From contig OY978526.1 in assembly GCA_963854835.1 (NCBI GenBank), forward strand, positions 43,811,140 to 43,875,139: a DNA stretch of 64,000 nucleotides, in the 5' to 3' direction. Positions 36,060-50,400 of this stretch are shown here, in pieces. This DNA is from Megamerina dolium (taxonomy: Eukaryota; Arthropoda; Insecta; Diptera; Megamerinidae). Every line of letters starts with the position of its first letter. Position 1 is the first letter of the stretch. The notes below the pieces were generated by a model, which saw nothing but the letters and a program-made list of their open reading frames with translations, made no database searches and had not been told where the DNA came from. The translations under genes were made by a program, and so were the position numbers.

Positions 36060-36410
36060 AAAGGGTGAGAGCTTTGAAAAAAATAGTGATACATTTTTTT
36101 CAAAAAAGTTTTATTTAAAAGTTTATTTTATACCACTAAATGCGGGCGTGTGGCAACTTATCAGTCCAATTTTACAAAAGTGTTTCAATGTTGGCTTCCA
36201 TATCTCCATATCGTGGAATTATGTTTCCGTTAAATTCAGTTTTGAACAAATCGATGGATTCGCAAGCTGTATGGGCTGAAGCGCCACCCTGTTGGAATCA
36301 ACGTTAGGCTGGATCCAGATTTCATACAACAACTTGCTTGAATAACACTTGCATGTTTTCATCCAAAAACTCATTCATCTATTCTAGTAGTATTAATAAG
36401 TGTTTAAAAA
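36060..36410 (-). pseudogene. mariner/IS630-superfamily transposase relic
   Basis: Minus-strand translation around 36190-36310 gives QQGGASAHTACESIDLFKTE, then NGNIIPRYGDMEANIET. This follows the block around the second catalytic Asp (QQDGATAHTA...ISRFGDV) of a transposase family common in insects; the Asp has become Gly. A possible terminal repeat, AGGGTGTCTTTAAAAGGGTG, lies at about 36049. Confidence 0.6.
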
Positions 36411-36413
36411 AAG

Positions 36414-36505
36414 TGGGTTCAATCTCCGGCTGAAAAACAACTTTAATATTGAAAAGATTTTTCTTTAGCATGCTACCCTCCCGTCGATAAGCAATTGGCA
36501 ATTGT
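36414..36505 (+). mobile_element. SINE fragment
   Basis: GGTTCAATCTCCGGCTGAAA, then AAGATTTTTCTTT and GATAAGCAATTGGCAATTGT, matches the SINE from box B to mid-body. Head and tail are missing. Confidence 0.75.
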
Positions 36506-36559
36506 AATATTTCAATCATAAATTATCGTTTCTAATTAGTTGACAACGGCTGTATATAT

Positions 36560-36975
<416 letters not shown>

Positions 36976-37238
36976 TCAATGTTTTTGACATATGTGTATA
37001 TATGTATGTTTTGTTTTCTTTGAGCTAAACGTGTAGTATCAAAACAATGTTTTAAAGTTCATTTGACTAGCGCATGGACGAATCGATTCAATTGTTATCA
37101 TATTTTTGCTAATCTCGCAAGTTATTTGAATTTATTTAAAAAAAAATGTATGTGTTGTAGTTTCATGTGCTTTTTACAATCAGCTAGACAAATGCTATGT
37201 TACTATACAATCTTCCAAACGCACATACATACCACATA

Positions 37239-38289
37239 CGAGGGCGGATTGATAATGAAGCTGCCTAAGTAGGAAAAAAACATTTTTTTTTTCAAAAACC
37301 ATTTATTTCTCAACATAGTCTCCTTTTACTTCGACACATTTTGTAAGACGATATTCCAACTTTTTTATACGTATCTAATGCTGTGTGAACCGGTGCGTTG
37401 TCTTGAAGAAATAGCACTTTTTTCTTCTTTAAATGTGGTCGCTTTTTTTTTGATTGCATCACTCAATTGATCCAATAATGCACGATAATACTTTCCTGTG
37501 ATTGTGGATCCTTTTCCAAGATAATCGATAAGCATTATTCCAAGTGCATCCCAAAATACAGTGGCCATAACCTTGCCAGCCGATTTCACTGCCTTCGCCT
37601 TCTTCGGAGCACTTCCACCAGCTTCCACCCATTGTTTCGATTCATTTTTGGTTTCAGGTGTGGTGGTGGACCCATGTTTCATCAACAGTTATTAATCGAC
37701 ACCAAAAATCAACAGGATCACGCTTTATCATGTCCAAACACCGCTGTGAAGTGGTCTCTCGAACTCGTTTTTGTTCGACACTGAGCAAACACGGCACCCA
37801 TCTTGCCGATAGCTTTTTCATATGTTGAACACCATTTCAACAATCTCACGCAACTTGACTCGGCGATCATTCATAACGATATCGAGCATTTTATTGATAT
37901 TTTCTTCAGTAACCACCTCTTTTGGCCTTCCTGTTGATGGTATTGTTGCAGTGCTTGTTCGACCGCGTTTAAATTTAGCAATCCAATATTTTACCATGTA
38001 ATCTGACGGAGCAGACTCACCGTAATGTTTATCGAGCATTTCTTTTGTCTTTTTCGCCGTTTTCCCTTTCAAATAATAGTTTAATCACTGCACGAAATTC
38101 GCTTTTTTCCATTTTTCAAGAAACACAAAACTTGGTTACTTCAAACGACTACAACAAATAAACTAATCGATGAATTTGGGTGAAATTCTAATAGCTAACG
38201 TTTGACAGATCGCAATTTCAAAAAAAAAAGTTTTTGTGTTTGTGCTGCCTTTTTCGTACTTAGGTAGCTTCTTTATCAATCCGCCCTCG
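37239..38289 (-). mobile_element. mariner element with TIRs and TA duplication, inactive
   Basis: Ends CGAGGGCGGATTGATAATGA and the reverse complement CGAGGGCGGATTGATAAAGA are inverted repeats of about 40 bp, flanked by TA at 37237-37238 and 38290-38291. The length is 1051 bp. The minus-strand frame starts MEKSEFRAVIKLLFE at 38112, is frameshifted near 38072 into KTAKKTKEMLDKHYGESAPS, and later shows TVDETW (first Asp) and FLQDNAPVHTA (second Asp, in a shifted frame). The C-terminal block with the third Asp is missing because of an internal deletion. It sits about 85 bp upstream of the apparent NAGK first coding exon region. Confidence 0.88.
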
Positions 38290-38454
38290 TACCTATATAT
38301 AGGTATGTAGAGTTAGTAGTCTTGAAACTCATAACTTTTTGACATTTATGAAAGTGTTTTTTTTTTTCTTTCCAGATTTCAATTTATTTGTGATTAATGA
38401 ATAGAAGACTAAAAGATACAGACGATTAAAGTGATAAAAACACTGTAAAACGTC

Positions 38455-41400
38455 ATGAAATACTTTGGTGGTATTGAAGGGTATGTATTCACACCCTAAA
38501 AAACATGCTTCGTTGAATCGATGACACTTGTTTGTGATTTGTAAAATAACCAAAATACATAACTGAAAAATGAAATAATTGAATTTTTAAGTAATTATTC
38601 AGAGAAAATAAATGACACAGTATTTGTGGGAGCGGTATGATTCTAACTGAGGATGAAAAACCTAGACCCATATAGTAAAATTTCCAAAACTTTTTGCATC
38701 ATTGGCCTAATTTTTTTTCTTACGGCCATATTAAATTTGGAATTTTTTGCCTGACTGCTTTTAGAATATGTGAGAAAAAGGATTCATATCGGAGCGAAAT
38801 ATGTAGTTTGGACACATAAAGTAAAATATCACGAGGAATAAGTTTGTGAAACAAACTAGCTCTCTTACGAAAAAATCGTTTTGATCCCCTTTTTGGAAAG
38901 TCTGAATAAAATGGCATTTGGGAGCTCGTTAGAGTGTTAAAATGTTTTACAAAATTATTTATCGAGAATTTTTACTGCCTGAGAATAGCCATACTCCTTA
39001 TACAAAGAACGTAAAAGTCCACAGCAAATAAAAAAATAAATATGTTTCCTTGAAATATGCAACTTTTGTATGCAATCTTTTATAATTTGTTCACAAATAT
39101 AACTCTAGCTCTTTTCGAGGATGATGGTCGTCGTTTAGGAGATCAAAAAGAAAAAAACTCAGAAAATTTTCTTTCTGAGTTGGAATCATTCCGCCCCCAG
39201 ACAGTGACACTGAAATTGTTTCATAGTGGGTGGGTGGGTGCCGTAGCTCAGTGGTTAGTGTGTTCGCCTTCTGATCTGTAGGTCGTGGTTCAATCCCCGG
39301 CTGATGCATAACAAATTTAATATCGATAAGATTTTTCTTTCAAATGGTACCCACCTGTCGGCAAGCAATTGGCAATTCTTCCGACAGTAACAACTTGCCA
39401 TGAAAAAGCTTCTTAAAGAACTCTGTGACAAAGCTCAGAAAAAGTGATGTCACAAGTGTTCTGCCGTTCGGAACCGGCTAAAATAAGTAGGTCCCTTCTA
39501 ATATTGTCCAAAATTTAAGACGCACAACAGTAATGGAAGAGAAGCTCGGCCAATGAGCCCTTTGGGGCTTTAAGTGCCACATATTTATTTTTTTTTATTT
39601 TTGTTATTGTGACCTTACAAGAAATGTTTCAGATGTCCAATAGTTTTATAAAAATCTAAAAAACTAAAAATTTAGTTGTTAATGCAACGTATCATTTATC
39701 TGGCTCGATATATTGATGTGAGTAACTGTCCTCCAAGATGAAATACTTGAAACCGAAGTACAAAACCAACGCATTTGGAAAACATCTTACGTTTATGCAC
39801 CATATAAATTGAACGAAATGCTATTATAACAAAATCTTTGCAGCACTTAACGTCACATTATTATCACTTTATATAATGCTTTATGATTAATAATTGATTT
39901 TTCCAATGCTTTGTATGTTGTCGAAAACAATACCAGAAAAAAATCATATTCATATTCGTAGATTAAAAAATTCAAAAGGTGTTCGTATAGTTATGAATAT
40001 TTACATACGTATGTATTTGTTAATATATATCTGATACAAAGATACTTAGTTTCATTTTGATTAGTTTTAGTTTATTATACAAATTTGACCCTTCCTAATG
40101 CACATTGTTTGTGTAGTCTTTGATACACAAACAATGTATCAGATGTGATGTAATCAGACTTGTATAACGTTATATAACAATTTATGATCGTATTAAATGC
40201 CGTTGATAATGTAAACGTCCGCTTTCCCGGGATGCAAAGATTAAATCAAAATTCAGTTTCGACATATCTACATAGGGACACCACTTCAATTTGTATGAAT
40301 TAATATCGAAAGCAAAACTTGAACCGAAACCTAAACCTGCAAAGTGTGAAATTTCTGTCAAAATTACTTATATTCATATATTTTGTATGGAACCTACTAA
40401 AATATGCCGTTTCATATTTTGACAATTCCCAAGGTATGTGCTTGTAAGGCCGATGAAAAATGTGCGCTCCCGCCTTCTTAGTCCGTATGACATCAAATTG
40501 GTTTCAAGAAATGATGTAGTTTTCATTAGCATTGCAAACATTCTTTTATATCAATAACGTTACTTTGGAACAAAATAGAGAATGCAGTCATTGACTTTTA
40601 GGACAACCCTTTGCAAGTAATAATAATTTATATTCAATATCAATTGATTTTATTACATGAGCGTTAGACACGTATTTGGGATTCGCACTTAGCCCAAAAT
40701 TGGCCCCATGTGTTATGTTGGTACATTTATAATTGAAATTTATAGCGGTATTGTTGTTTTGATCAGCACCATTTGTATGTCTGATGTTATTGTTGTAGTA
40801 AATTATTGTTTAATATTACTATCAGTGGTATTTATCAGTATGATTTACATTCATATTTTTGTACATGTTTAGGAACAAGTAGTTGCACAAAATATGATAA
40901 ACACGATAAAAAAAGCGGACCTACACATCAGTTACTAAATAGCAGCGTGGGCTTGCTGTTTACTGTACATATATGTATGGTGTAAGGTTTGAATCCCGGT
41001 GTGCTCCAAGAATGATAGAAAATCATTCAGAGAGTATTTTTCTAGCTGTGACGTCACAGTAATGCAGCTGCGAGAGAATTGAAAAATGACAAACAAATTG
41101 AGAAGAAAAATGTAAACAATGCGGAATAATGAATGAATAATGCACACCACGCATTTTCGCATCACCGCGTTCATCATTTAGGAAACAAACGAATTTATAG
41201 ATAGCATTGAAAATAAAATATAATTAATACCCTTGGCTATGAAAATCAACTGACCTCTTTGCACGACACTTAGAATGTTTAAGAAAGTAGAAAGTCGGTC
41301 TACTTTCTCATTATACGCGCCTTAGGCATACTACGCTTTACACTGTGTAATTTGCCCCATACAACTACATTGATTCTACTTTTTTTGACAGACGCGTAGG

Positions 41401-44400
41401 ATGCGAAAAAATTTAAAACTAGAAATTAGGTACTATTCCGATAAAGAGAGCTCTATGACGTGAGGGTGATGTCACAATAATTCCGTTTTTCTAAATCGGT
41501 ATAATAAATCGGCAGATAATTGAAAGTGATTGTCGCATTAATTTCATCTCAGTCAGATAGAAGAGAAAAAAATGGCTGGAACAGCAATTTCACTTTAAAC
41601 TTAGATTTATCTGTAAATTTCTTTCTTTTTACAGGCCTTGGCAAATTTGTTCCTCTAAAACAATTTGACTCACTCTAATAAGTGTAAACACATACATACA
41701 TATAGATAACATATGTTAAATGATATGAAAGTAAAAAAACAAGCCCTCGTTTGAAAGATTGCTTTAATTTACTTGATCAGCCACTTATTGAAAACGACTT
41801 TGTCTTTTTCAAAGGTCAAATTCATTGTGCTTTTGGACAAGTTTTTATTTATTATTAGTTTTATTCTTACATTGTACAACGTACAACTATATATGTACTT
41901 TAACCACTGAGCTGCGGCACTCACGTAAAACTACATACAAAAAAAAAAAATAAATATGTGGCACTTAAAGCCCCAAAGGACTCATTGGCCAAGCTTCTCT
42001 TCCATTACTGTTGTGCGTCTTAAATTTGGACAGTATTAGAAGAGACCTACTTATTTTAGCCGGTTCCGAACGGCAGAACACTTGTGACATCACTTTTTCT
42101 GAGCTTTGTCACAGAGTTCTTTAAGAAGCTTTTTCTTGGCAAGTTGTTACTGTCGGAAGAATTGCCAATTGCTTGCCGATAGGTGGGTACCATTCGAAAG
42201 AAAAATCTACATAAACTTAGCAGAAAAAGTGTACATACAAGAAGTAAACAATTCTTCGCTGCACTAAATACCAATAAGGAAACAATTTTTCTAAAAAGAA
42301 ATTATTTTTTATTTAAAAGTTCGAGTATTATGTTTTTTTCACAAGTTCTAAATTTAATACGATTAAATATAGAACGATTTTGTGCTTTGAATAATCTATT
42401 TCAAGCAGTTTAATAAAGATGAATTCAAAAAGAAAGGAAATTGGAGTAGACGAACTGAAAATTATAATAAAATTATGGAAAGAAGGCCAAACTTTCTGTG
42501 AAATTGCTAAAATCCTTGGGAGAGCGAACCCCACAATTCAAACGGTGATGAATAATTTCAAAAAACTGTAACTTTCGTGTCACAACCGCGTTCAGGACGA
42601 CCTCCTATTCTGACCCAACGAGAAAAAATATGTGTTTTGCGACTTGTTCAGGATAATCCTCGACTGACCGCAATGAAAATTGCTCAAAATGTTAAGGAAT
42701 AGTTTAATAAAACCATGCATAACGACACCGTGCCCAAAATTTAAGAAAAAGCTAACTACCGCGAAACAAAAACGAATTTCTGTTGCCAAACAATATATAA
42801 ATAAGCCGCCAGAGTTCTGGGAGAAGGTGCTATATGAGAGCAAGTTTTGCCTGTTTGGTATTAAAGGACGTCAGCTTGTGTGGCGGAAACCATGCACAGC
42901 CCTTCATGAGCAAAATCTTGTGGGCACGGTTAAACATGGCGGAGGTGGTATTATGGTGTGGGGATGTATGGCTGCCAATGGAGTCGGCAATTTGGTGTTC
43001 ATTGATCAGAGAGCTTATTTAAATATTTTAAAAGAACATTTGAAGTAGAGTGCTGAAAATCTCGGACTGGCTTCTGGCTGGCACTTTCAACAGGATAACG
43101 ACCCGAAGCATACTGCCCATAATGTGAAGTTTTGGATATTATATAATGTCCCGCATCAATGCAAGACCCCTCCACAATCAACTGACCTTAATCCTATTGA
43201 ACATTTGTGGGATTTGCTTGAGCGCAGGATAAGGCAGCACACCATCACCTCCAAGCAAATGCTTAAAAATGTGATTTTAGATGAGTGGCACAAAATTTCA
43301 ACGGAGGACACTTCCAAGTTAGTCAGATCTATGCCAAACCGATTGCAAGAAGTCCTAAAACGGAAAGGCTACCCAAACAGCTACTAATCTTTTCAAAAAC
43401 CCACAAAAAACAATAATTTATCATATAATCTTATCTTTGTACGTAGACTTTTTCTGACCAATTAATAGGTGCTTTTGAATTCTTTTATTTCTCAAAATTT
43501 TTCTGTACATTATAATTTAATGTATTTAGGCTTAAAGTGTACATAATACTCTAGCATTTAAATAAAAAATAATTTCTTTTGAGAAAAATTATTTCCTTAT
43601 TGGTATTTAGTGCAGCGAAAAATTGTTTACTTCTTGTACGTACACTTTTTCTGCTAAGTGTAAATAAAATGCAATATTCTAGTGAAATTTTAGTGATTAT
43701 TGTTAACAAGAACAAAATAAAAATGCCGAAATTTACTCGAGAGGAAATAAATGAAAGTAATTCGTATTATAAATTAAGTAAATTCACCTATAATTTAACG
43801 TATTACTGAACAAAAGTGTGTTCAACTGAGTTGCATTTGACATCGTAAATTTTATCTGGTCATTTACACGATGTAATTAATCATCGCGTAAACTTTTACT
43901 AGGCGTGTAAAATCTGTTTCATACAAATATATGTTAGCTAATTTACGAGCACATAATTTTATAAGGTTTATGTGGCTTTAATACTATTACATGAGTCGCA
44001 GTAATATTTAGTTGCCAACAGTAAGCTGCCATTTTAGCTAAAAAATAGACGAACCAGATATTATTTCTTTCTATCAAACTATCGATAGTCGCGACCATCC
44101 ATAGTGGGCGATAATTTTTTACTAACTAACGATAGTATTATATTTGTTTTGCTGCTATGTACATATCTGCAGCCGAACACCGACTTTTGCTATCTCTAAA
44201 AATCTCAATCGCCAAAATTATATAATAAAATATGCTTTTTGACAAAAAATTTTTGTAATAAAATTTACAATATAACAATATAAACAATATATCCTTGTTT
44301 TTGAAAATAGAACACTCTGACGCAATAGTGTTCTCATACCCAAAAAACTTGCAAAGGAGGGGAAATTGAGAGAGCGAAATGACATATTATTTTGAGGGGA

Positions 44401-47400
44401 AGTTGCAAATTGTTACTGGACAAATTTATGCCAGTAAAGTCATGCAAGTAGGAAAACAGCTGATCATAAGCAAAACAATGTGGGTGCCGTAGCTCAGTGG
44501 TTAGTGCGTTGGTTTCTGATCTGTAGGTCGTGGGTTCAATCCCCGGCTGAAGCATAACAAAATTTCATATCGAAAAGATTTTTCTTTCGAACGGTATCCA
44601 CCTGCCGGCAAGAATTGGCAATTTTTCCGGCAGTAACAATTTGCCAAAAGTGCTTCTTAAAAGAGCTCTGTGACAAAAACTAAGTTAAAGTGATGTCACA
44701 AGAGTTCTGCCGTTCGGAACCGGCTAATATAAGTAGGTCCCTTCTAATGCTGTCCAAATTTAACACGCACAACAGCATTGGAAGAGAAGCTCAGTGGTAT
44801 CACAATGGGCCTCTCTGGCCTAAGTGTGTTCTCTCAGAGAGAGGGCAGCCACATAACCTAACCTAACCTAAGCAAAAGAAAATAAGCAAACAAACAATTG
44901 CAATTTACTTAGTGGAATATAATCTGTTCGTAAAACTTGCAGGTTTTGCGTTCTTGTACTTTTGATGCTGTACTTGTGATAGCTGAAGACGTTTTTCCAT
45001 TGGTGAGCGGCTTTCTTTACAATCGACCATCTCAAATTTTTCCAAGAGTTTATCAATACTAGCTTCCTGACTTAATTTCATTGTGTTATCAACTTTAGTA
45101 TATTCGATTTTTATACCCAGGTAATATCTTCACTCTGCAATCCTTTTTCATATGTCCAAATTTACCACAATTATGGCATTTACCGTTAAATCTTTTCTTC
45201 AAATGCTTCTTCGATGAGAATGCTGTATCCTTTTGAATTGTTTCTTCAATTACATGATATTTATGTTTTGATTCTTCTGATAAAAGTAGATTTTTCGAAA
45301 TGCCCAGCGTTAATACGCCATCCGGCAAATTTTCTAAAGCAGTAACCACTGCATCATTCGCTTCTGGTAGTGTCAGAAATAACTGAGAGACAAGATCAGC
45401 TTGTTCTGGCTTTGCGACAGCAATTTTTAGTTGTACCAATGCATCGAATTTTAAAAAAATGGGCTTTTTAAATCGTCTCCGCATCTGTCTCAAATTAGTC
45501 AGCTATTTTCGAACAAGCGTTTGATTTTGGGCTGACTTCTTTTCAAAATTATTACACTCCCACATCTCTTTTGCCGTAGATTTCTCCATAATATAACCCA
45601 AATAATCGTCATGCACAAAACTGGTTATAATATCTTGTGCTTTTAGATCAATCGTTGCTAGATATGCTGCCGAAGTTGCATCTCCTCCTGCTTCATTTGC
45701 TGCATTTGACGCTGACTCAGTCACAGCTTTCAAGCAGTCTGCAGAGGCTAAATGCTTTTCTACACGAAACTTTCATTGTCCAAAGTTCGTACCCGCAAAC
45801 TGCATAATTCCTGTCGTCTTGTCCATTACGTTATTGCCCATAACCTTTTATAACTTGCAAGATTTCAGGAGTTATTATAGTTTTATTTAAAATATTAATA
45901 GTAGCTATATTTATATGTACAGAAGTTTTTCTGAAGTGAAAAATATTTTTGAAACATAGAATATTGTATGTATAGACAAAATATTTTACATGTGATTATT
46001 TTTAACAAGTAAATACAGTGTACCACTAAAGTCTTCGTACAGCAGCTAGTTTCAGTATCATTCATAAAAAGCAATCATGCGTTCAAAGAATTTTGAAAAA
46101 AGTTTTAATGCAGCTCTGTTTATTAAACATTTATTATCAATATAGCAACAAAAACTAATACATTTTATTATTTTATTCAAAAGTTATTGACTAAAAACAA
46201 AACACTGTCGTTAATTTGCCCCCAATAAAGTCTTCGTACACTTAGTTGACGGAAATGTTTTGATATTTTTGCCATCAAATTTTATTGTCGTTCGAATTGT
46301 GAAGTGATCGTATGAAATTAAAAGCTCCGTGAAACAAAATACGCTAAATTTGCGTAAAATATATTGAAAAATGCCGGGTAAATACTTGTCGGTTGAAGAG
46401 CGAAAGATTATAATAAATTTGCATGTGAAAGAGCAAATATCATACGCAGAAATAGCTAAGCTAGTGTCCCGCAGCCGTTCTACTGTTCAGTCAGAAATCG
46501 GGCGCTTTAAATATGAAGGCCGCGTAGAGAATAAGCCCAAATCAGGACGGTCTGCAATTCTCACACATGGAGATCGGCTGGGAATTAAGCGTATGATTGC
46601 CACAGATCCATTCATAAGTGCACAGAAAATTAGTGCAGAACTCCTCCAATCCAACCTAAAAGAAGTCCATCCAGAAACTGTTTGAAAAGCCGTGGTTGAC
46701 GCTGGGTTTAAGGCTCGCACGCCTCGAAAAAAGCCATTGGTAAATGCAGTGAATCGCAAAAAACGTTTGGACTTCGCTTGCCAATATCAAAATGCATCTC
46801 TCCAGTTCTGGCGCAACGTTATATTCTCTGATGAGTCCAAATTAACATTTTTGGGTCCGATGGCAGACTTAGAGTGTGGACAAGACCGGGAGAAGCGTAC
46901 AATCCAAAAAATACAATAAAAACTGTAAAACACGGCGGCGGCGGTGTAATTGTATGCGACTGTATGGCTGCCAGCGGCGTTAGAAATTTAGAAATAATTG
47001 AAGGGATCATGGATCATCGTGCATATATTGATATTCTGAAAAGAAACTTGAAGACAAGTGCTGAAAAATTGGGAGTATCAAAAGCACATGGCACATAACA
47101 CTACTTGGCGTACAATACTCCACATTTGCTCAAAACACCGCCACAGAGTCCTGATCTCAATCCCATTGAGCACATGTGGAATATGCTTGAGAAAAGGATT
47201 AGAACTCATCATATCAGCTCGAAACCTCAGCTAAAAACGGTTCTTCAGGAGGAATGGTCCAAAATCGAGAGCAGCTATGCACAAAAGCTTGTGAAATCGA
47301 TGCCAGACCGCCTTAAAGCAGTTATTAAAAATAAGGGCTACCCAACCAAATACTGCAATACAATGTTCTGTAGTTTTTAAGGATTATTCATTAATTAGTT

Positions 47401-50400
47401 TTTTAAATGTACGAAGACTTTATTGGAGGCAAGTTAACGTTTTTTTTTGTGTTTTTAGTTAATAACTTTTGAATAAAATAATAAAACGTATTAGTTTTTG
47501 TTGTTATATTGATAATAAATGTTTAATACACAGAGCTGCATTAAAACTTTTTCAAAATTCTTTGAACGCATTATTGTTTTTTATGAATGATACTGAAACT
47601 AGCTGCTGTACGAAAACTTTAGTGGTACACTGTAAATGTACAGTTTCAACAGTTTTCTAAATTAATGCTCTGGTTATAATAGGAGTAACGTGAAGTAACG
47701 TGAGGTAATGAAATGTCACTTAATTTTCTATTGCACGCAAAAGTAATGGATTCAGTTATAATTTTTTTTTTTTTTTAGTTTTTAACATCTATATTATGAA
47801 ATTTGATCATGAAAATGGTAAGTGTGATTAAAAGCATGCACACACAGTGATACATGGCAACATTGTTATGTATGTATACAAGAAAAAACAGTCGATTTCT
47901 CCGTCGCCGCTACGGGCATAACTTTTGACAAATTTTTGTTCTTACGTACGGGCGGTACGGAAGGGCGGTACGTTCGTGGCTAGTTGCACCATTACTTCTT
48001 GCTACGACAAAGTGACATTTCATTACCTCACGTTACTTCTATAATAACCAGAGCATAGAGAATTTTCTTTTAGCTCAGTGTTGCCAGGTTTTCTATGGCC
48101 GTTCTCCCATACAAAATTGGGTCAAAATTAAACAATCGTGTTATTTCGAAATAATTATAAATACTATCGAAAAACTACTATCGTGACTATCGTTAGTAAT
48201 AGTATCGATTGCCAAAAAAGAGTTGTTTTGATTATAAATTTTAAATGGAACAAATTATGAGTATTTAATAAATAACATGTTTCAAATATTGTAAAATAAT
48301 ATTCTTAATTACTGCCATTTTGACATGTAAATAAAAAGGCATTGATAAGTAGCATCCCTGCACAGTAGAAAAAAAGGAAAGTACGTTACAGGCAGTACTG
48401 AACTTAAGAATCATTCGAAATTTTTAGCGTCTATTTTTAAATGCGCTAAAGTTAGCACATTTGTTGTTATTTTGCCGTATATTTATTGGAGATTGCTCAG
48501 GATGAGGGTCGAATACAACACGGCTATTAAAAAAAAAAACAAGTCCTAAACAATGTAAGAGAGACTATTCCACGAAGATTGTAGATTTTACGAATGTATG
48601 AAGTAGTCTAGTAGCAGTATAAATTTAACTTATTTTTTGAACATGTGTTAGGTTGGGGCACCTCAAATCGTTATCGGACGAAGATAATATTTTGTAATTA
48701 TCTTTTATAAATAAAAATATATTGTGGGTGCCGTAGCTCAGTGTTTAGTGTGTTGGCCTTCTGATTTGTAGGTCGTAGATTCAATCCCTGGCTGAAACGT
48801 AAAAAAATTTAGTATCGGAAAGAACTTTCTTTCGAACGGTACCCACCTGTCGGTAAGCAATTGGCACATCTTCCGGCAGTAACAATTTGCCATGAAAAAG
48901 CTTCTAAATGAACTCTGTAACAAAGCTCAGAAAAAGTGATGTCTCAAGAGTTCAGCCGTTCAGAACCGGCTAAAATATTTGGCATTTATAAGCCCTTCGG
49001 GGCTTATAAATGCCAAATATCTATGTTATTTTAAATATAATTAAAAACCGCCGTACAAAATCACTTTTATGTACATTGTATCTAAACGTAAACATTTATA
49101 AAAAATTTTCATCATTTTAGAGGAGCAACACATTCGCATCTTGTCATTTGTGATGAAAATGGCGAATGTTGCGCTACAACAACTGGCTTGGGTACAAATC
49201 ATTGGATGGTCGGTATACCAGAATGTGCACGTCGAATTGCTGATATGGTAGAACGAGCCAAAGAGGAGGCTGGTATTCCGCAAGATACACAATTAGCCAG
49301 TTTGGGTTTAGGCCTCAGTGGATGTGAACAGGTTAGATTAAATTCCTTTAAATTTTTAAATTTTCGTGTTTATTTTGAGCATACATATATCAATTCATGT
49401 TTGATTTATTACTTGATACTTTTTCACTCAATTTAAAGGTACTGAATAAAATCGTACGTAAGCATAAAATAGTATGTACATACATCAATATTTAACAATG
49501 AACTGGTACAAAAAAGTACCTAACATGTTCTAAATGACACAGAAAATTGTTGAGTTTAACACTTTGGTATCCGTTTATTAAACTTAGTAATACAAAGAAA
49601 TGGGAAGGTCATTTACAGGCAGGACCATAAACAAGTTTCACAAAAAAAAAAAAAAAATTTAATAATAATAACAAAAATAATTTATTTTGGTATATTACAC
49701 CGTCCGACAAAATCACACTGTTCTTTGTAAACAGAAGATATACGTATATTGGCGATTTGCTAAAGCACGTCAAAATTTTTTTAACGTACTTTAAAGGTGA
49801 AAAATTATAAAAATAAAGATAAATAAAATCAGTAAAAATTGACCGATAAATAACACCTTATTGGAAAGGTAATTGAATACAAAATTTGATTTTGTTTTCC
49901 CAGACTATTCCTGGATGAAGCCGTTATTCCATGGTAAATATAAAAGTATAATTTTCATGCAAATTTTTATTATTCTCAGGCAATTATGTGAAAATGACAT
50001 CAGTACTTCCGCTGATGGTTCAATAATGGATGGCAGAATGGGTGCTGGAATCTTCTCTAAAGAGTTTGGACTCACATGCACTCTGAATCTGGGAAGATAC
50101 GTATCTGTTTATCAGGCAAAAATGTTGGATTTAATGCATGCGCTAGACCATCTACTCGACGGCAAAGTGCAAGGTAAGAAAATCTCACTAGCACTCGATA
50201 ATCACGGGGTGACCAGAAAATTCATCAACCTCCGGTATCTTCTAATCTGGAGTTCGAATGTGTTCAGAAACTTACTAGGTGTGCTTGTAGTAATCCAGTT
50301 ACTCTTATGTGGATGAAGGGAGACATTGATACTGAGCAAAATGAGGCTGCAGACGCCTTGGCTCGACAAGGATCAAAAGCTGAATTTTATGGTCCGGAGC

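Noticed and set aside
39240..39312. tRNA-like sequence (CCGTAGCTCAGTGG...GGTTCAATCCCC), also at 27920-27990, 44485 and 48723
   Set aside because: It is the head of a repeated SINE with the same 290-bp body in each case; the 3' half of a tRNA acceptor stem is missing. Not a functional tRNA gene.
44850..44875. (CCTAA)n resembling the insect telomeric repeat TTAGG
   Set aside because: Only three units, at the 3' end of a retroposon; flies lack TTAGG telomeres. Treated as a retroposon tail.
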